A DNA stretch of 64,000 nt from Streptomyces anulatus (GTDB lineage Bacteria > Actinomycetota > Actinomycetes > Streptomycetales > Streptomycetaceae), in the NCBI RefSeq assembly GCF_000721175.1, contig NZ_JOEZ01000019.1, forward strand, positions 42,591-106,590, given 5' to 3'. Below the pieces are notes generated by a model that was not told the DNA's origin, ran no database searches, and saw nothing but the letters and a program-made list of their open reading frames with translations. Positions 9,801 through 22,300 of this stretch are shown here, piece by piece (position 1 is the first letter of the stretch; each line of letters starts with the position of its first letter). The position numbers were made by a program, and so were the translations under genes.

Positions 9801-12520
9801 TCGACGGCGTCCAGGCCCAGGGCGGACGGGTCTCCACCGCCGGCCGGCAGCCAGTACCGCTCGGTCACGAACGCGGTGGTGGGCAGCTCGACCGGCCGGG
9901 CCCCGGGCCACACCGCGGACCAGTCCGGACGGACCCCCTGCACATGCAGCTGCGCCAGCGCCCGGACCAGCTGGTCCGGTCCGCCCTCGTCGCGGCGCAG
10001 CGTGTGCAGGACGGCGACCTCGGCGCCGATCGCATCCACCGTCTCTTGGGCGCCGGTGGCCACCACAGGGTGCGGGCTGACCTCCAGCAACGTGGTGCAG
10101 CCGTGGCCGGCGAGTGCGGTGACGGCCTCGTCGAAACGGACCGGTTCGCGCAGGTTGCGGTACCAGTAGTCGGCGTCGAACGCGTCGTCGCCGTCGATCC
10201 ACCGGCCCTCGACCGAGGAGAAGAACGGTACGGCCGGCGGGCGCGGGACCACCGGGGCCAGCGCGGCGCGGACCCTGTCCTGTACGCGTTCCACGTGCGC
10301 GCTGTGCGAGGCGTAGTCCACGTCCACCCGACGGGCCCGTACCTCCTCGGCCTCCAGCTCGGCGAGCAGCTCGTCCAGGGCGTCACCGTCACCGGAGACC
10401 ACGACCGAGGCCGTGCCGTTGACCGCGGCCAGGGACAGCCGCCCGTCCCAGGCGCGCAGGCGTTCGCGGACCTGCTCGGCGGGCAGCGCCACCGACATCA
10501 TGCCGCCGAGGCCGGACAGCTCCACCAGCGCCTGGCTGCGCAGCGCCACCACCCGGGCGGCGTCCGGCAGGGTCAGCGCACCGGCGACGTACGCGGCGGC
10601 GATCTCCCCCTGGCTGTGGCCGGCGACCGCGGCCGGGGTCACGCCCACCGAACGCCACACCTCGGCCAGGGCCACCATCATCGCGAACAGCACCGGCTGC
10701 ACGATGTCGACCCGGTCGTAGTCCTGCTCGCCGCGCAGTACGGCGGTCAGCTCGAAGTCGACGTACGGCGCGAGCGCGGCCTCGCACTCGGCGATCCGGT
10801 CCCGGAAGACCGTGTTGCTCTCCAGCAGCCGCACCGCCATCTCCCGCCACTGCGATCCCTGGCCGGGGAAGAGGAAGGCCACCGGACCGGGCGCTCCGGT
10901 GACGCCCTCCACCACCGTCGGTGACGGCCGTCCGGCGGCGACGTCGGCGAGACCGGCCAGCAGTCCGTCACGGTCGGCGGCGCAGACCATGGCCCGGTGC
11001 TCGTGCGCGGTCCGCGTCGTGACGAGGGACGACGCGATGTCCCGCGGGTCCTGGTCGGGGCGGGCGGCGAGATCGGCGGCGAGCGCTGCGGCCTGGGCGC
11101 GCAGTCCGGCGGGCGCCCGGCCGGACACGGCCCAGGCACACGGCCATGACGCTGCGGGCTCGGTGCCGGGTGCCGGGGTGGCCGCCGCGGGCTCCTCCAG
11201 GATGACGTGCGCGTTGGTGCCGCTGACGCCGAAGGACGAGACGGCCGCTCGGCGCGGTTCGTCGCCGGCCGGCCACGGCACCGGCTCGGCCAGCAGCTCG
11301 ACCGCTCCGGCCGACCAGTCCACGTACGGCGTGGGCCGGTCCAGGTGCAGCGTGCGCGGCAGCACCCCGTGCCGCATGGCCAGCACCATCTTGATGATCC
11401 CGGCCACGCCCGCCGCGGCCTGGGTGTGCCCGAGGTTGGACTTGATCGAGCCCAGCCACAGCGGTCGCGGGCGGTCGCCGCCGTACACCGCGAGCACCGC
11501 CTGCGCCTCGACCGGGTCACCCAGCGGGGTGCCGGTGCCGTGCGCCTCCACCGCCGCGACCTGGGCCGGGGTGAGGCCGGCGTCGACCAGGGCGTCCTGG
11601 ATCACGCGGCGCTGCGCGGGACCGTTCGGGGCGGTCAGGCCGTTGCTGGCGCCGTCGGAGTTGACCGCGACGCCGCGGACGATCGCGTGCACCCGGTGGC
11701 CGGCAGCCACCGCGGCGGAGTGCCGTTCCAGCACCAGCACCCCGACGCCCTCGGACCAGGCGGTGCCGTCGGCGGCCGCCGCGAAGGGCTTGCACCGCCC
11801 GTCCGGGGCGAGCCCGCGCTGCCGGCTGAACTCGACGAACGCGCTCGGCGTAGCCATCACGGTGACCCCGCCGACCAGCGCCATGTCGCATTCGCCGCGT
11901 TGCAGGGCGCGGACCGCCTGGTGGAGCGCGACCAGCGACGACGAGCATGCGGTGTCCACGGTGACGGCCGGGCCGCGCAGCCCGAGCTGGTAGGCGACCC
12001 GCCCGGACACGACGCTGCCGCCGCCCTGGGCGCCGTGGTAGTCGTGGTGCATCACCCCGGTGAACACCCCGGTACGGGTGTCCCGCAGCGCCGCCGGGTC
12101 GAGGCCGGCCCGCTCCACCGCCTCCCACGAGGTCTGCAGGATCAGCCGCTGCTGCGGGTCGGTGTACAGCGCCTCCTTCGGCGAGATGCCGAAGAAGCCG
12201 GCGTCGAAGGCCGGGGCGTCGTGCAGGAATCCGCCGTCCCGGACCGTTGAGGTGCCGGGGTGGTCGGGGTCGGGGTGGTACAGCCCGTCCACATCCCAGC
12301 CGCGGTCGCGGGGGAATCCCGTGATGCCGTCGCGGCCCTCGGCGACCAGCGACCAGAGGTCCTCGGGCGACTCGACGCCGCCCGGGTAGTGGCAGGCCAT
12401 GCCGACCAGGGCGATCGGCTCGGCGGACCGGCTCTCCGCCTCCCGCAGCCGCCGGCGGGTGACCTGCAACTCCGCGGTGACACGGCGCAGGTAGTCACGG
12501 AGTTTGTCCTCGCTGCTCAT
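3875..12520 (-). CDS. kirAVI: Gene F: cis-AT type I PKS, modules 13 and 14 (KirAVI-like)
   Basis: 2881 residues: N-terminal coiled-coil docking segment, KS13 (Cys near 191), AT13, DH13, KR13, ACP13 (Ser near 1647), KS14 (Cys near 1876), AT14, a decayed KR-like remnant, ACP14 (Ser near 2836). It is the only protein here with its own acyltransferases. AT13 has GHSQG plus YASH, the methylmalonyl pattern; AT14 has GHSIG plus AFHS, the malonyl pattern. Module 13 would add C(CH3)=CH; module 14 an unreduced malonyl unit, giving the beta-keto chain needed for pyridone closure. Its N-terminus resembles actinobacterial docking coils and should pair with the helical C-terminus of gene E, which it overlaps by ATGA. 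It ends TAG at 3875, before the gap. Confidence 0.95.
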   Translation of the reverse strand: MSSEDKLRDYLRRVTAELQVTRRRLREAESRSAEPIALVGMACHYPGGVESPEDLWSLVAEGRDGITGFPRDRGWDVDGLYHPDPDHPGTSTVRDGGFLHDAPAFDAGFFGISPKEALYTDPQQRLILQTSWEAVERAGLDPAALRDTRTGVFTGVMHHDYHGAQGGGSVVSGRVAYQLGLRGPAVTVDTACSSSLVALHQAVRALQRGECDMALVGGVTVMATPSAFVEFSRQRGLAPDGRCKPFAAAADGTAWSEGVGVLVLERHSAAVAAGHRVHAIVRGVAVNSDGASNGLTAPNGPAQRRVIQDALVDAGLTPAQVAAVEAHGTGTPLGDPVEAQAVLAVYGGDRPRPLWLGSIKSNLGHTQAAAGVAGIIKMVLAMRHGVLPRTLHLDRPTPYVDWSAGAVELLAEPVPWPAGDEPRRAAVSSFGVSGTNAHVILEEPAAATPAPGTEPAASWPCAWAVSGRAPAGLRAQAAALAADLAARPDQDPRDIASSLVTTRTAHEHRAMVCAADRDGLLAGLADVAAGRPSPTVVEGVTGAPGPVAFLFPGQGSQWREMAVRLLESNTVFRDRIAECEAALAPYVDFELTAVLRGEQDYDRVDIVQPVLFAMMVALAEVWRSVGVTPAAVAGHSQGEIAAAYVAGALTLPDAARVVALRSQALVELSGLGGMMSVALPAEQVRERLRAWDGRLSLAAVNGTASVVVSGDGDALDELLAELEAEEVRARRVDVDYASHSAHVERVQDRVRAALAPVVPRPPAVPFFSSVEGRWIDGDDAFDADYWYRNLREPVRFDEAVTALAGHGCTTLLEVSPHPVVATGAQETVDAIGAEVAVLHTLRRDEGGPDQLVRALAQLHVQGVRPDWSAVWPGARPVELPTTAFVTERYWLPAGGGDPSALGLDAVEHPVLRAAVPGADRLVLTGRLSAATHPWLADHTVEGHVVLPGAAMVDLVSRAGDEAGCPVIDQLTLLVPVVVPEDAEVRLRIEAGEPGTDGSRDVTVQGRVGAGNWTLHATAVLTPGGDPPPPAATAWPPAGAEPLDVDELYARLDSAGLRYGPVFRGVRALWRDRAGDLYAEVALPGAEPDGFGIHPALLDACLHPLALSDLRTGAQDRPALPFEWTGVQVHAVGADTVRATLTGARDGAVRIELTDPAGTPVASVRSLALSPLPDGALGLPDRGDLLLPQWAPLTLPDGPAAGYAVRDPALARLLRVSPSDDVAPFILVPAPSGPPAAAAERALALVQEWLADESRATSTLVVVTRRLLDDPGEAATAALVRCAQLEHPDRFAVLDLAGDDDATVAAVPAALAAGEPQVGLAAGAARELRLVRVSPTGEPAGDLGTVLVTGASGTLGGIVARHLVHDLGVRDLMLASRRGPQAPEAATLAAELTAAGAHVAVVACDVADRAELTELLGTTTVDTVVHAAGVLDDGLVADLTPERLARVLRPKVDAAWLLHELLPQARLVLFSSAVGVLGGLGQANYAAANAALDALARVRRAAGLPGVSLAWGLWVDESAMTGGADLARFRRSGFPPLPRDAALAALDAALTVAEPVLVPIRLDLAALRATGDAVPPVLRSLAGAPARRTVTRGGAADSELVARLAGKSPADRHRVLLELVLGHAAAVLGHASPDTIDPDRAFKDAGFGSLSAVQLRNRLSGATGLRLPVTLVFDHPNPAALARHLADRLAGAERPSAAPVTAGTADDPVVVVGIGCRLPGDVRGPDDLWDLLVSERDAIVPFPDDRGWPLAQLHDPDPDAPGTSYTRSGGFVSGAAEFDAAFFGVSPREAVAMDPQQRLLLETVWETCEDAGIDPDTLRGTGTGVFMGAMYQDYGRLLEGAAAEGFLAPGVGGGVLSGRVAYTFGLQGPTVTVDTACSSSLVALHLAAQAIRAGECDLAFAGGVTVLATPAVFVEFSRQRGLAADGRCKPFAAAADGTGMGEGVGVVLVERLSRAREHGHRVLAVLRGSAVNSDGASNGLTAPNGPAQERVIRAALTAAGLGPADVDAVEAHGTGTVLGDPIEAQAVLAVYGGNRPRPLWLGSVKSNLGHTQAAAGVAGVIKAVLSLRHGVLPRSLHIDEPSPHVDWTAGEVALLASAQPWPRHEAPRRMGVSSFGISGTNAHVVIEEAPPAPDAEEERPVLDGVPWLLSARSEAALREQAARLAATAATDPSAVAYALATTRAVHKHRAMVTGADETALRTGLAALAEGNTVPAVLRATAARHRLVLVLTGQGSQLPGMGRGLYETFPEYARAFDEVSAHFTLDTPLQEVVWGDGSLLDRTEYTQPALFALQVAQFRLVSAWGLRPEMLIGHSIGELSAAYLAGMLTLDDAATLVTARGRAMAGLPAGGAMVSVRAAEAVVLPLLAGYADRVSIAAVNGPDAVVLSGDEDAVLELAGVLSDRGHRTRRLRVGTAFHSARVEPALAGFRAVAEAVTFQQPRIPIVSTVRTDEKMISPAYWVDQLRGSVRFLDAVREADRAGGTAFLELGPDAVLAPAVRACLPEVPVPPVALARRDRPDVRAALGALGALHTYGVRVDWPAVYAGREPQRSPLPRYAFQGRRYWPELVPPAPVPAPRPASDALWSALGSGDPAAALSMLGLRGDETPHQVLAAVARLRPGAGTTRRPVRWRLVPDAAPPVLDTTVALVPPPGDDPELTDALAGALARHGARVTVDATERPDLVIVLPGAEPAGMPGVPLWVLTRDGSLPVADHVVDLPPEMDARARARLCAVIGQGHTAARIRPEGVFVAEYADEDPADPALLDEAVTEPPAGVEPSVASVRSGPSGGLRAALARLPRDRWDAEVLTGVRALAAAVLGHDSGAEIGADDEFFDLGLSSVTALELRDHLGALTGLEWAADVLYECPTPQALADLVVARMNEEE
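3890..7410 (-). other. Module 14: KS-AT(malonyl)-[decayed KR]-ACP
   Basis: KS14 about 6130-7410 (Cys near 6893). AT14 about 4980-5850 with GHSIGE near 5580 and TAFHS. Between AT and ACP, about 4240-4680, lies sequence resembling the structural half of a KR but lacking the NADPH-binding glycine loop and the Ser-Tyr-Asn active site. ACP14 about 3890-4130 has GLSSV, with Ser in place of the usual Asp. With no active reduction the beta-keto group is kept. Confidence 0.8.
7470..12415 (-). other. Module 13: KS-AT(methylmalonyl)-DH-KR-ACP
   Basis: KS13 about 11170-12415 (DTACSSSL at about 11947). AT13 about 9990-10900, GHSQGE near 10612, YASH near 10315. DH13 about 9000-9760 with an intact HxxxGxxxxP motif ([10 protein letters not shown]) and DACLH. 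KR13 about 7830-8960 with a full Ser-Tyr-Asn set and the LDD motif of B-type KRs. ACP13 about 7470-7690; its site reads GFGSL, so the Asp before the phosphopantetheine Ser is Gly. Predicted product unit: trisubstituted alkene with a methyl branch. Confidence 0.85.
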
Positions 12521-15500
12521 CGGTCCTCCTGACCCGGTACGGGGCTGCCGAGCTCGGCGTCGATCAGGGCGAACACCTCGTCGTCGGTGGCGGTGGCGAA
12601 CAGGTCCAGCGGCGCCTCGGCGGTCGCCGGGCTCAGGGCGGTGAGCAGCTCACGCACCCGTTGCACCACCCGGCCGCGGAACACCTCGTCGGTGGCCGCC
12701 TCGGTCAGACCAGCGGCGAGGCGGTCGAAGTCGGCGAACAGCGCCGGCAGGTCGTCGGCCCCGCCGGTGCCGCCGTCGAACCGCCCGGCGAGGTGCTCCA
12801 CCAGGTCGCCGGGGGTGGGATGGTCGAAGACGAGGGTCGCCTCCAGCGTCAGGCCGAGCGCCGCGCCGAGGCGGTTGCGGAACTCCACCGAGCTCAGCGA
12901 GTCGAACCCCAGCTCCTGGAAGGAGCGCCCTGGGTCGATCGCGGCGGCACCGGCGTAGCCGAGCACGGCCGCGGCCTCGCCGCGGACCAGGCCGGACAGG
13001 CGGGCGCGCAGCTCCGCGGATCCCAGCCCGGCCAGGCCCGGGTCGGCGACGACGGCCGGTGCGGCGCTCAACAGGCCGCGCAGTATCGGGGGCACGACCG
13101 CCGGGGTGCCCGGGCCCCACCGCAGCGCGACCACCTCGGGCTCCGTACCGGCCAGGGCGGCGTCCAGCAGGCGCAGTCCCGCCTCGACCGTCAGCGGTGC
13201 GAGGCCGGCGCGGGCCAGCCGTTCGCGGTCGGCGGTCATACCGTCGTCGAGGTCCCACGGCCCCCAGGCCACCGAGACCGCCCGGCCACCTGCCGCGACC
13301 CGGTGCCGGGCCAGCGCGTCCAGATACGCGTTGGCCGCGGCGTAGTTGCCCTGGCCGGGCCCGCCGAGCACGCCGGCCGCCGAGGAGAAGAGCACCAGCT
13401 CGGCCTCGGGCAACAGCTCGTGGAGGTGGTGGGCGCCATCGGCCTTGGCCCGCCACACGGTCTCCAGCCGGTCGGCGTCCAGCGCGGTCACCACACCGTC
13501 GTCGAGCACCCCGGCGGCGTGCACCACGGTGCCGATCGTCCGGCCGGCCAGCAGCGCGGCCAGCGCGTCCCGGTCACCGACGTCACAGGCGACCGGCTCG
13601 ATCCGCGCGGTCAGCCCGGAGAGGCCGGCGGGGACGCGCCCGCTGCGGCTGACCAGGAGCACGTCGGTGAATCCGTGTTCGGCGACCAGGTGACGTACCA
13701 CCGGGGTGGCGAGGCCACCGCTGCCGCCGGTGACGAGCAGCGTGCCCGGCCGGCGCGGCGGCGGCGCCTCGGTGGCCGGGGCGCGCACCAGGCGGGCCGC
13801 CAGCACCCGCCCGTCGCGGACCGCCAACTGCGGCTCGCCGGTGGCCAGGGCGCGCGGCAGGATCTGCGCCGCGTCCGTGCCGGACAGCTCGACGAGACCG
13901 AAGCGGCCGGGGTGCTCGGACTGCGCCGAGCGCAGCAGCCCCCATGCGGCGGCCGTGGCCGGGCCCGGATCGGTGGCCACGAAGACCAGGCGGGCGCCGC
14001 CGAAGCGGGTCTCGCCGAGCCAGAGCCGGGCATGGGCGAGGACGTCACGGGTCAGCTCGAACGCGGCGGACGCCGACGTCCCCGTCGCGGCGACCGGCAC
14101 GATCACCACCTCGGCGGGTTCGGTCAGCGCCGTCGGAGTGTCCGCACGGGTCACGGTCACGCCCGCGGCGGTGAGCGCGGCGCCGATACCGTCCCGGTCC
14201 GGGCCCACGACGGCGTACCGGCCGGGCGAGCCGGGACCGATGTCGTCGAGGGGCACCCAGTCGACGTGGTACAGCGGGTCGGCCGAGGCTCCGGCGGGGC
14301 GCAGGGTCACCGCGTCCACCGAGGCGACCAGCCCGCCGGCAGCATCGGTGAGCCGCACCGAAACGACACCGGGCCGGACCGGGGCGACGCAGGCCCGCGC
14401 GGCGACCGCGCCGCTCGCCGCGACCCGGATCGCGGACCAGGCGAACGGCAGGTGGGCCCGGCCGCCGGGGACGAATCCGCCGAGAGCCACCGCGTGCAGC
14501 GCCGCGTCCAGAAGAACGGGGTGCACGGCGTACGGGCCGACGTCACCGCCGGGCACGGTGACGTCCGCGTACACGGTGTCGCCGGCCCGCCAGGCGCGGC
14601 GCAGCCCCTGGAAGGCGGGACCGTAGCCGGGCAGCCGGTCGTAGAAGCCGGTGAGGTCGAGCTCCTCGGCGTCGCCGGGCAGCGGTGGCGGCTCGGCCGC
14701 GACGCCACCTGCGGGGGCGAGCGCGCCCGTCGCGTGCCGGGTCCAGGCCGGTTCTCCGGCGGCGCGGGCGTGCACCTCGAAGGCGCACCGCCCGTCGTCG
14801 CCGGGCAGGGCCGCGGTGAGCCGCAGGTCGGCGTCGCCGAACGGCAGCGGCGCCTCGATCACCAGCTCGGCCACGACCGGCCGACCGAGCCGGGCGCCGG
14901 CCTGTAGGGCCAGGTCGGCGAAGAACGTGCCGGGCACCAGCGTGGTCCCGTCGACGGCGTGGTCGGCCAGCCAGCCGTGGCCGTCCCGCGAGATCCTGGC
15001 CGACAGCACGTGCCCGCCGGGCAGCTCCACCAGGTCGGCCCGCACCCGGCCGGGGTCCGTGCCGGTGGTCACCCAGTGCCGGTCCCGAGCGAACGGGTAG
15101 CCGGGCAGCGACAGCCGGCGCGCTCGCGCCGGCATCGGCGGGGTGATCTCGGCCCCGGTGACCCAGGCGGCGGCGAGCGCGTCGAGGTCGTCACCGGTCA
15201 CCGCGGCGGCCGGTTTCCGCCGGCGGCCCCGATGGCAGCCGACCCCGGTACGCAGCGCCGTCACCAGTTCGGCGGTGGTCGTGGCCACGACGGCGAGCCG
15301 CTCGTCCAGGTGCTCACGCCCGGACCACAACGTGTACGCCAGCGCCGCCGGATCCATCGCGACGGCCGCCGTGGTCAGGGCGGCGGCCAGGCCCTCGGCG
15401 GTGGTCTCTCCGTCGATCGCCGGGCGGGTTCCGAACACCGCCTGGATACGGTGGGCGAGGTCGGCCAGTTGCGGGAAGTCCAAGCCCAGCTCGGCGAACG

Positions 15501-18500
15501 GCAGGTCGGGCCGTGCCGCGGTCGCACCGACCTCGGTCAGCAGCGCGGTCACGACCGCGGCCACGTCCCCGCCGGCGCCCTCCAAGTGGGTCACCAGCCG
15601 GGCCACGCTCTCGTCGAGGCGGGCGGTGTCCCGGGCGGACACCACGAACAGCCGCGGCTCGGCCGGTTCCGGCACGGCCGGCGGCGCCGGCCACTCGGCG
15701 AGGACGACGTGCGCGTTGGCCCCGCCGGCACCGAAAGAGCTGATCGCCGCGGTCCGCGGCACGTCCGCGCGTCCCGGCCACGGCGCCCGTTCGCGCTGCA
15801 CCCGGAACCGTGCGGTCTCCCACCGCACCGCGCTGGACAGCGGGTCGGCGTGCAACGACGGTACGAGTTCCCGATGGCGCAGTTGAAGTACAACCTTGGT
15901 GAGCGCCGCGACGCCGGCCGCGGACTCCAGATGCCCGATGTTCGACTTGACCGACCCGATCGGCCAGGGACCCGGGCCGGCGCCGATCCGGTCGAAGGCC
16001 TCTTCCAGCGCGGCGACCTCGATCGGGTCGCCGAGGCTGGTGCCGGTGCCGTGCGCCTCCAGGTAGCCGAGGTGGGCGGGGTCGACCGCGGCGCGCCGCA
16101 GCGACCCGGCGATCAGGGCGGCCTGCGATGCCGGGTTCGGCACGGAGAACCCGGCGGTACGGCCGCCGTGGTTGACCGCGGTACCGCGGATGACGGCGTG
16201 CACATGGTCGCCGTCGCGCAGCGCGTCGCGCAGCGGGCGCAGCAGCACCACGCCGACGCCCTCGCCGGGCACGTAGCCGTCCCCGCCCTCGCCGAAGGCG
16301 CGGCAACGCCCGTCGGTGGACAGGAAGGAGGACTGGCTCAGCAGCAGGTACTTGTTCGGGTGCACGGCCAGGTTGACGCCACCGGCCAGGGCCGCCTCGC
16401 ACTCCCCCCGGCGGATGGCCTCGACGGCCAGGTGCAGCGCGGTCAGCGAGGACGAGCACATGCTGTCCAGGGCGATGCTCGGTCCGCGCAGGTCCAGGAA
16501 GTACGACACCCGGTTGGCGATCGACGCGCTGAACGACGAGGGCACCGGGCCTGGCTCCGCGCCGACGCCGTACAGCTGGTACTGGTTGTACATCACCCCG
16601 GCGAACACGCCGACGGACCGGCCGCGCCAGGCCGACGGCGCATGGCCGGCCTCCTCGAACGCGTGCCACGCCTCCTGCAGGAACAGCCGCTCCTGCGGGT
16701 CCAGCACGGCCGCCTCGTTCGGCGAGATGTGGAAGAACCCCGCGTCGAATTCGTCCACCCCCGAAATGAACCCGCCCCATTTGCCGTACGAGCGTCCCGG
16801 CGTCCGGCGGTCTTCGGAGTAGATCGCCGCGTGGTCCCAGCGGTCGGCCGGCACCGTGCTGACGCAGTCACGGCCGTCGCGCAGGTTCGCCCAGAACTCG
16901 TCGAGGTCGCGGGCCATCGGGTAGCGGCCGCTGATGCCCACTACGGCGATCGCGTCGTCGTCGGTGCCGACCGGCTCGGGGTCCGCCTCCGGCGTGGTGA
17001 ACTCGGCCGTGATCCGGGCCGCGTCCCCGTTCAGGACCACGACGTGGGAGCGGCCGCTGCCCACAGCGGCCAGCAGCACGTCGACGGCGGCCGGGGTCTC
17101 CATCCCCCGCAGGCCCATCCGGCGCAGCGCGGCGTCATCGACCGGCATGCCGCCTTCCGCCCAGGCCGGCCAGCCCACCGACACGATGTCGCGGCGGGTG
17201 CCGGCGAACAGGTCCAGGAACGCGTTCGCGCACGCGTAGTCGGCCTGACCCGGATTGCCCCAGGTGCCGGCGGTGGACGAGCAGAGCACCAGGAAGTCCA
17301 GGCTCAGGCGCCGGGTGGCCGCCTCGAGGTGATGGGCGCCGTCGACCTTGGGGGCGAGCACCGCCCGTACGTCATCGGCTTTCTTCCCCGCCAGCAACCC
17401 GTCACGCAGCACGCCGGCGGCGTGCACCACCCCGTGCAGCACTCCGAAGCGGTCCACCGCGGTGCGCACCGCGCGGTCCACGTCGTCCGCGCGGGTCACG
17501 TCCATCACCACCGTGACCACCTCGGCGCCGAGGGCCGTCAGCTCGGCGGTCACGGACGGATCGGCCGGGGTGCGGCCGCCCAGGACGAGCCGGGCGTGTA
17601 CCGACCGGGCCAGATGCCGGGCCAGGGCCAGCCCGACCCCGCCGAGCCCTCCGGTGATCAGGTAGACGCCGCGCTCTCGCAGCGACGCCCTGTCCGCCGG
17701 TGCCGGCATGGGCCGGGCGAGCCGGATCCGGCGGGTGCCGTGCGCGTAGCGCACCTCCACGTCCGGTGCCCCGGCGGCCAGCTCGGCCAGCGCGTCGGCC
17801 CGGCGTGGCGAACGGACCACCGCGGCCCGTATGCCCGGGTTCTCCCGCACCGCGGTGCGGAACAGGCCCGCGACAGCGGTGACCGGCGCGTCGTCGTCCT
17901 CGACGTGGCAGACCAGCCGCAGGTTGCTCCGCCCCGCGCGGATCGCGGCTGCCAGGAACTCGCTCAGCGCGACCGCCTCACCGGTGAGGTCGGCCGGATC
18001 GGCGGGCTGCCACAGCACACCGGCCGCGGCGGTGTCCGCGAGCGCGGACGGCCAGTCCGCCCGGTTGTGCGCGCCGGTCGTGACCCAGTGCGCCGCAGGC
18101 GCTCCGGGCGGCGGCAGGGCGGCCGTGTGCCAGGACGCCTCGAACCACACCACCTCGGCGGGCACCTCGGTATCGGCGGTCGTCGTGGTCTCGGCGGTCG
18201 TCTCGGTCACCGGTCCCGCGGGCGGGGCCGCCACGACCTCGTACTGCCGTAGGTGGTCGGCCAGCAGGGTGAACGTGTTGTGCTCGAACAGCAGGGTCGG
18301 GGAGAAGTCGACGCCGAAGACCCGTTCCAGGTCGGCGGCGATCCCCAGCAGCGCCGTCGAGTCCAGGCCGAGCTCGTAGAACCCGGCCGTCTCGTCGAAG
18401 TCGGCGCGGCCGGTCCTCGCCTCGATCAGCTCACGGACGATCCGGTCGGTGTCCTGCGCCGCCGGGGGGCGTGCCTCGAGGCGGGTGATCGCCGCGGCGT

Positions 18501-19317
18501 CCCGGATCCGTTTGGAGGTCAGGCCGTGCAGCCAGGCGACGACGGTCCCGTCCGGGGCGTGGAACTCCAGGTCACACGTGGTCAGGTCGCCGTCGGGCCC
18601 GGCCGGGCGCGGCGGGGTGGCGTGCACCAGGGTCCGCGAGCCCAGCGGTCCCGCGGCCCGGACCGATTCGATCAGCATCGGGATGTACGGGCGTGCCTCG
18701 TCGCCCGGCACGGCCTCGGCGAACTGGGTGGGCAGCAGCGTCGAGGAGTCCAGCGCCGCGGGATGAAGGTGGAAGTACTCGGCGTACTCGGCGGCCTGGG
18801 CGCTCAGCGAGAGGTCCGCGAGCAGGTCGTCCGGCCCGGCGTGCAGGGTACCGACGGCCCGCATGAACTCGCCGTGCTCGATACCGGTCGCGCGGACCGT
18901 CGTGTACAGGTCGGCCATGTCGACGCTCTGCCGTGCGGCGGCGCGCAGGGCCTCCAGGTCCCGCCGGCGCTGCGGAAACGGCAGGCCCAGGTACAGCTGG
19001 CAGTCCAGGACCGGTTCGCTCTGCCCGGAGGGGCGGCGGGTGCCGGTGACCGACACCCGGAAGTGCCCGTCGTCGCGGGCGAAGCGCAGCGTCAGCTCGG
19101 TGTCGAAGTCCGGCCCGGCGGCGACCGGGTTGCGGAACAGCACACGGCGCAGCTCGACACCGCCGGGATCGGCGCCCCGGGCTCGCACCACCCGCAGGAT
19201 GATGTCGAGAAACGACACCCCGGGCAGGATCCGGGTGCCGTGCACACGGTGGTCGCGCAGCACGGGGTCGCTGCCCCGGATCACGACGGTACAGGTCAGC
19301 CCGTCCAAGGAGTCCAT
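12517..19317 (-). CDS. kirAV: Gene E: hybrid trans-AT/cis-AT PKS, second half of module 11 plus module 12 (KirAV-like)
   Basis: About 2266 residues: DH11-ACP11-KR11, completing the module whose KS11 ends gene D; KS12 with a serine-less ACP-like insert in its flank; DH12-KR12-ACP12; and a C-terminal actinobacterial docking segment ([13 protein letters not shown]). No AT. The N-terminal half is trans-AT in style (DH-ACP-KR order; KS12 with DSMCSSSL), while DH12-KR12-ACP12 is cis-AT in style, so the protein looks spliced near 15060. I chose ATG 19317 because GGGGGAGAG precedes it by six bases and it aligns with the gene B start; an in-frame ATG at 19338 overlaps the gene D stop and is the alternative. 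Predicted role: two successive CH=CH units of a triene. Confidence 0.92.
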   Translation of the reverse strand: MDSLDGLTCTVVIRGSDPVLRDHRVHGTRILPGVSFLDIILRVVRARGADPGGVELRRVLFRNPVAAGPDFDTELTLRFARDDGHFRVSVTGTRRPSGQSEPVLDCQLYLGLPFPQRRRDLEALRAAARQSVDMADLYTTVRATGIEHGEFMRAVGTLHAGPDDLLADLSLSAQAAEYAEYFHLHPAALDSSTLLPTQFAEAVPGDEARPYIPMLIESVRAAGPLGSRTLVHATPPRPAGPDGDLTTCDLEFHAPDGTVVAWLHGLTSKRIRDAAAITRLEARPPAAQDTDRIVRELIEARTGRADFDETAGFYELGLDSTALLGIAADLERVFGVDFSPTLLFEHNTFTLLADHLRQYEVVAAPPAGPVTETTAETTTTADTEVPAEVVWFEASWHTAALPPPGAPAAHWVTTGAHNRADWPSALADTAAAGVLWQPADPADLTGEAVALSEFLAAAIRAGRSNLRLVCHVEDDDAPVTAVAGLFRTAVRENPGIRAAVVRSPRRADALAELAAGAPDVEVRYAHGTRRIRLARPMPAPADRASLRERGVYLITGGLGGVGLALARHLARSVHARLVLGGRTPADPSVTAELTALGAEVVTVVMDVTRADDVDRAVRTAVDRFGVLHGVVHAAGVLRDGLLAGKKADDVRAVLAPKVDGAHHLEAATRRLSLDFLVLCSSTAGTWGNPGQADYACANAFLDLFAGTRRDIVSVGWPAWAEGGMPVDDAALRRMGLRGMETPAAVDVLLAAVGSGRSHVVVLNGDAARITAEFTTPEADPEPVGTDDDAIAVVGISGRYPMARDLDEFWANLRDGRDCVSTVPADRWDHAAIYSEDRRTPGRSYGKWGGFISGVDEFDAGFFHISPNEAAVLDPQERLFLQEAWHAFEEAGHAPSAWRGRSVGVFAGVMYNQYQLYGVGAEPGPVPSSFSASIANRVSYFLDLRGPSIALDSMCSSSLTALHLAVEAIRRGECEAALAGGVNLAVHPNKYLLLSQSSFLSTDGRCRAFGEGGDGYVPGEGVGVVLLRPLRDALRDGDHVHAVIRGTAVNHGGRTAGFSVPNPASQAALIAGSLRRAAVDPAHLGYLEAHGTGTSLGDPIEVAALEEAFDRIGAGPGPWPIGSVKSNIGHLESAAGVAALTKVVLQLRHRELVPSLHADPLSSAVRWETARFRVQRERAPWPGRADVPRTAAISSFGAGGANAHVVLAEWPAPPAVPEPAEPRLFVVSARDTARLDESVARLVTHLEGAGGDVAAVVTALLTEVGATAARPDLPFAELGLDFPQLADLAHRIQAVFGTRPAIDGETTAEGLAAALTTAAVAMDPAALAYTLWSGREHLDERLAVVATTTAELVTALRTGVGCHRGRRRKPAAAVTGDDLDALAAAWVTGAEITPPMPARARRLSLPGYPFARDRHWVTTGTDPGRVRADLVELPGGHVLSARISRDGHGWLADHAVDGTTLVPGTFFADLALQAGARLGRPVVAELVIEAPLPFGDADLRLTAALPGDDGRCAFEVHARAAGEPAWTRHATGALAPAGGVAAEPPPLPGDAEELDLTGFYDRLPGYGPAFQGLRRAWRAGDTVYADVTVPGGDVGPYAVHPVLLDAALHAVALGGFVPGGRAHLPFAWSAIRVAASGAVAARACVAPVRPGVVSVRLTDAAGGLVASVDAVTLRPAGASADPLYHVDWVPLDDIGPGSPGRYAVVGPDRDGIGAALTAAGVTVTRADTPTALTEPAEVVIVPVAATGTSASAAFELTRDVLAHARLWLGETRFGGARLVFVATDPGPATAAAWGLLRSAQSEHPGRFGLVELSGTDAAQILPRALATGEPQLAVRDGRVLAARLVRAPATEAPPPRRPGTLLVTGGSGGLATPVVRHLVAEHGFTDVLLVSRSGRVPAGLSGLTARIEPVACDVGDRDALAALLAGRTIGTVVHAAGVLDDGVVTALDADRLETVWRAKADGAHHLHELLPEAELVLFSSAAGVLGGPGQGNYAAANAYLDALARHRVAAGGRAVSVAWGPWDLDDGMTADRERLARAGLAPLTVEAGLRLLDAALAGTEPEVVALRWGPGTPAVVPPILRGLLSAAPAVVADPGLAGLGSAELRARLSGLVRGEAAAVLGYAGAAAIDPGRSFQELGFDSLSSVEFRNRLGAALGLTLEATLVFDHPTPGDLVEHLAGRFDGGTGGADDLPALFADFDRLAAGLTEAATDEVFRGRVVQRVRELLTALSPATAEAPLDLFATATDDEVFALIDAELGSPVPGQEDR
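12790..16950 (-). other. Module 12: KS12-(pseudo-ACP)-DH-KR-ACP, no AT
   Basis: KS12 about 15690-16950 (DSMCSSSL near 16458, EAHGTGT and KSNIGH intact). DH12 about 14290-15010 with [10 protein letters not shown] and DAALH. KR12 about 13080-14290 with LDD and Ser-Tyr-Asn. ACP12 about 12790-13000, GFDSL near 12900. Predicted unit: CH=CH. Despite its cis-AT style tail, the module has no AT, so a discrete AT, or docking of one to the KS flank, is needed. Confidence 0.85.
15375..15585 (-). other. Serine-less ACP-like insert in the KS12 flanking region
   Basis: Between the end of KS12 and the flanking subdomain (LAYTL...GREHLDERL) lie about 70 residues with ACP-like pattern: a leading helix, [11 protein letters not shown], then helices ending in EGLAAAL. 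The phosphopantetheine Ser position after GLD is Phe, so it cannot be primed. Similar inserts follow KS3 and KS8. Confidence 0.65.
17100..19317 (-). other. Second half of module 11: DH11-ACP11-KR11
   Basis: DH11 about 18490-19317 with HxxxGxxxxP intact ([10 protein letters not shown]) and [11 protein letters not shown]11 about 18240-18460, site GLDST near 18359. KR11 about 17100-18130 with [10 protein letters not shown], Ser-Tyr-Asn. The ACP sits between DH and KR, an order typical of trans-AT lines. Its KS is on the previous protein. Confidence 0.85.
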
Positions 19318-19337
19318 CAGGTTCTCTCCCCCGCGCA

Positions 19338-22300
19338 TCAGAACTGGATCTGGAAGAACGGCGCCGGCGGCGTCGGGCCGTCGTGGCGCCCGTTGCCGTT
19401 GGCGGAGGCCGGCACCGGCACGTCGAACCAGAACCGGCGCCGCCGATACCGCGGCGGGTCCAGCGGTTCACGCCGCGGGACGTGGCCGTCCGGGGCCTGG
19501 CGCACCACCATGTGGGCGTTCGTGCCGCCGAAGCCGAACGAGCTGACCCCGGCCCGGCGTACGCCGTCCCGCCCGGTCCAGTCCCGCAGCTCGCGGACCG
19601 GGAACAGCGGCGACCGGTCGAATGCGAAGCGCCGGTTGAGCGTCGCGCAGTGCAAGGTCGGCGGCAGTTGCCCGTGGTGCACCGACAGCACCACCTTGAT
19701 CAGGCCGGCGATCCCGGCCGCGCTGAGCGTGTGCCCGATGTTGGTCTTCACGCTGCCCACACCGCAGAACCCGACCTCGTCGGTGGCTTGGCGCAGGACC
19801 TCGGTGAGCGCCTTCAGCTCCATCGGGTCGCCGATCATGGTGCCGGTGCCGTGCGCCTCGACGTAACCGAGCTGCGCCGGTGACACCTCGGCCGCGGCGA
19901 GTGCGGACTCGATGACCTCGCGCTGCGCCCTCGGGTTCGGCGTGGTGATGCCCATGGTGCGGCCGTCGTTGTTGACGGCGCTGCCCTCGATCACCGCGTA
20001 CACCCGGTCGCCGTCGCGGATCGCGTCCTCAGCCCGCTTGAGCAGCAGGGCGCCGACGCCCTCGCCGAGGACGATGCCGTCGGCGCGCTCGTCGAAGGTG
20101 TGGCACCGGCCGCTGGGTGACAGCGCCCCCGCGCCGCTCATGCCGACGAACGGCACCTCGTCGAGCAGGATCTCGACGCCGCCGACGATCACCAGGTCGG
20201 ACTCGCCGGTGCGCAGGCTCTGCGCGGCCAGGTGCACCGCGACCAGCGCCGAGGAGCAGGCGCTGTCGACCACCACGGCGGGGCCGCGCACGTCGAGGTA
20301 GTGCGAGAGGTGGGCGGCGATGAAGTTCTGCGCCATGCCGCTGATCGAGTGGGTCGTCGCGGCGGCATGGTGCGCGCCGAAGTTCGCCGCCCGGGCGCCG
20401 GCGAAGACCCCGACCCGGCGACCGGCCACTTCGGCGGGCGTCAGGCCCGCGTCGGCCAGGCACTCCGCTCCGGCCTCCAGGAACTGCCGCACCAGCGGGT
20501 CGACGTGGGCGGCCCCGGCCGGGTCGAGCCGGAAGAAGTCCGGGTCGAAGTCCTCGATGCCGTCCAGGAATCCGCCCCACTTGCTGACGGTTCTGCCGGG
20601 CTGCGGGGCCGGGTGCCAGAAGCGATCGGCATCCCAGCGCGACGGCGGCACCTCGGTCACCGAGTCCACGCCGCCGACCAGGTTGCGCCAGAACGTGGCG
20701 TGGTCGGGCGCTCCGGGGAAGTGGGCGGCGATGCCCACCACCGCGATGCCCCGCTCCGGCTGCTCCACCCGCGGGAGGTGCGGCTCCGGCGTACGCACCG
20801 GGTCCGGCGTACGCACTGGCTCCGGCTCCTCGGGCACCGGCTGGTCCGGCATCTGATCGTCGAGGGCGGCGGACAGCTGGGCGATGGTCGGGTTCTCCAG
20901 CAGCGCCGACGGTTCGGCGACCACCCCGAGGTCACGTTCCAGCGCGGCGAGCAGCTGGGCGATCATGATGGAGTCCACACCGAGGTCGGCGAAGTCGGCG
21001 TCGGGCCGGATCTGCGTGGCGTCCAGGCGCAGCGTCGCCGCGAAGACCTCGGTGAGCCTTCGCACGCCGTTACCGGTCCGGGTCCCGTGCGCCATGGGCG
21101 CGTCCGCGGCGGCGACCGGCGCGGGGGCCTCGGGGGCGGCGACCGGCGCGGGGGGCTCGGGCGTGGCGACCGTCAGGAGGGCGTCGGCGTCGAACCGGGT
21201 GGTGTCCACCAGGCACGGCAGCACGACCGGGTCGGGCCCGGCCAGCGCCGCGTCCAGCAGCGCCACGCCGTCCCGCGGGCTGAGCGTCCGCAGCCCCAGC
21301 TCTCGGTACGCCGGGGTGTCCACCTCCGGCATGCCGGCCGCCTGCCAACTCGGCCACTGCACCGACCGGAAGACCGTCGTACCGGTGCTGGTGGCGCTCC
21401 GGTACTCGGCCACCCGGTCCAGCACCGAGTTGGCCAGCGCGTAGTCGCTCATCCCGGCCGCCAGCGCGGGCACCTGACCGGCGACCGACGAGTACAGCAC
21501 CACGAAGCGCAGCGGGTCGTCCGCACACGCGTCCAGCAGCGCCTGCAAGCCGGTGGTCTTCGGTTCCAGCACCCGCCGCATGTCGGCGGTGCGTTTGCCG
21601 ACGAAGGCCGGGTCGGTCATCACACCGAGACCGGCGCAGTGCACGATCCCGGCGATCGGTCCCCACTCCTGCCGGATCCGGTCCAGCGCCTCCCGGGCGC
21701 GCTCCAGCGGGACGCTCTCGATCAGCAGGCGCACCCCGGGGCGTTCGAGCGCGGTGAGGTCGCGCAGCCGGGCCGCCAGCGCCGGATCGGTGTCGGGCGC
21801 GGTCAGCAGCTCCGCCCAGTCCTCGCGGGCGGGCAGCGGGGACTGCCCGAGCAGGACCAGCCGGTCCGCTCCCCGCTCGACGAGCTCGGCGGCCAGCAGG
21901 CGGCCGAGCGCGCCGGTTCCGCCGGTGATCACCACCGGCTGCCCGGCGAGATCGTCCGACCACCGGGCGGGCGCCGGGGCGTTGCCGGTGGGACGCAGCG
22001 CCGGCGTGTACCGGGCGCCGTCACGCACGCACACCTCGGTGACCGGGTCGGTCGCCGCCAGCTCCGCGGCGGCCACGTCCCGCAGCGCGTCCGGGTCCAT
22101 GACGTCGACGTCGACGGTACGGGCGAACACCCCGCGGTACTCGGCGGAGAGCATCCGGACCAGTCCCGCGAACGCCGCTCCTCGCAGCGTCGGGCTGTGC
22201 GCGCGGAAGGACACCAGTCCCCGGGTCATGTGCAGATACGCGAAGCCGGCGGTCCGGTTCGCCGCGATCAGCTCGCGGGCCAGCACGATGCGGGCCCAGT

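Noticed and set aside
14959-18252. Long plus-strand open frame over 1000 codons
   Set aside because: Antisense to KS12 and neighbours; no recognisable domain. Same for similar frames at 29052-32492 and 32508-35729.
19500-20750. KS11 (and KS2) as non-elongating KS because of DSACSSAL and a missing flank
   Set aside because: Cys and both His motifs are present in each, and each is followed by a DH-ACP-KR on the next protein, so they fit split elongating modules.
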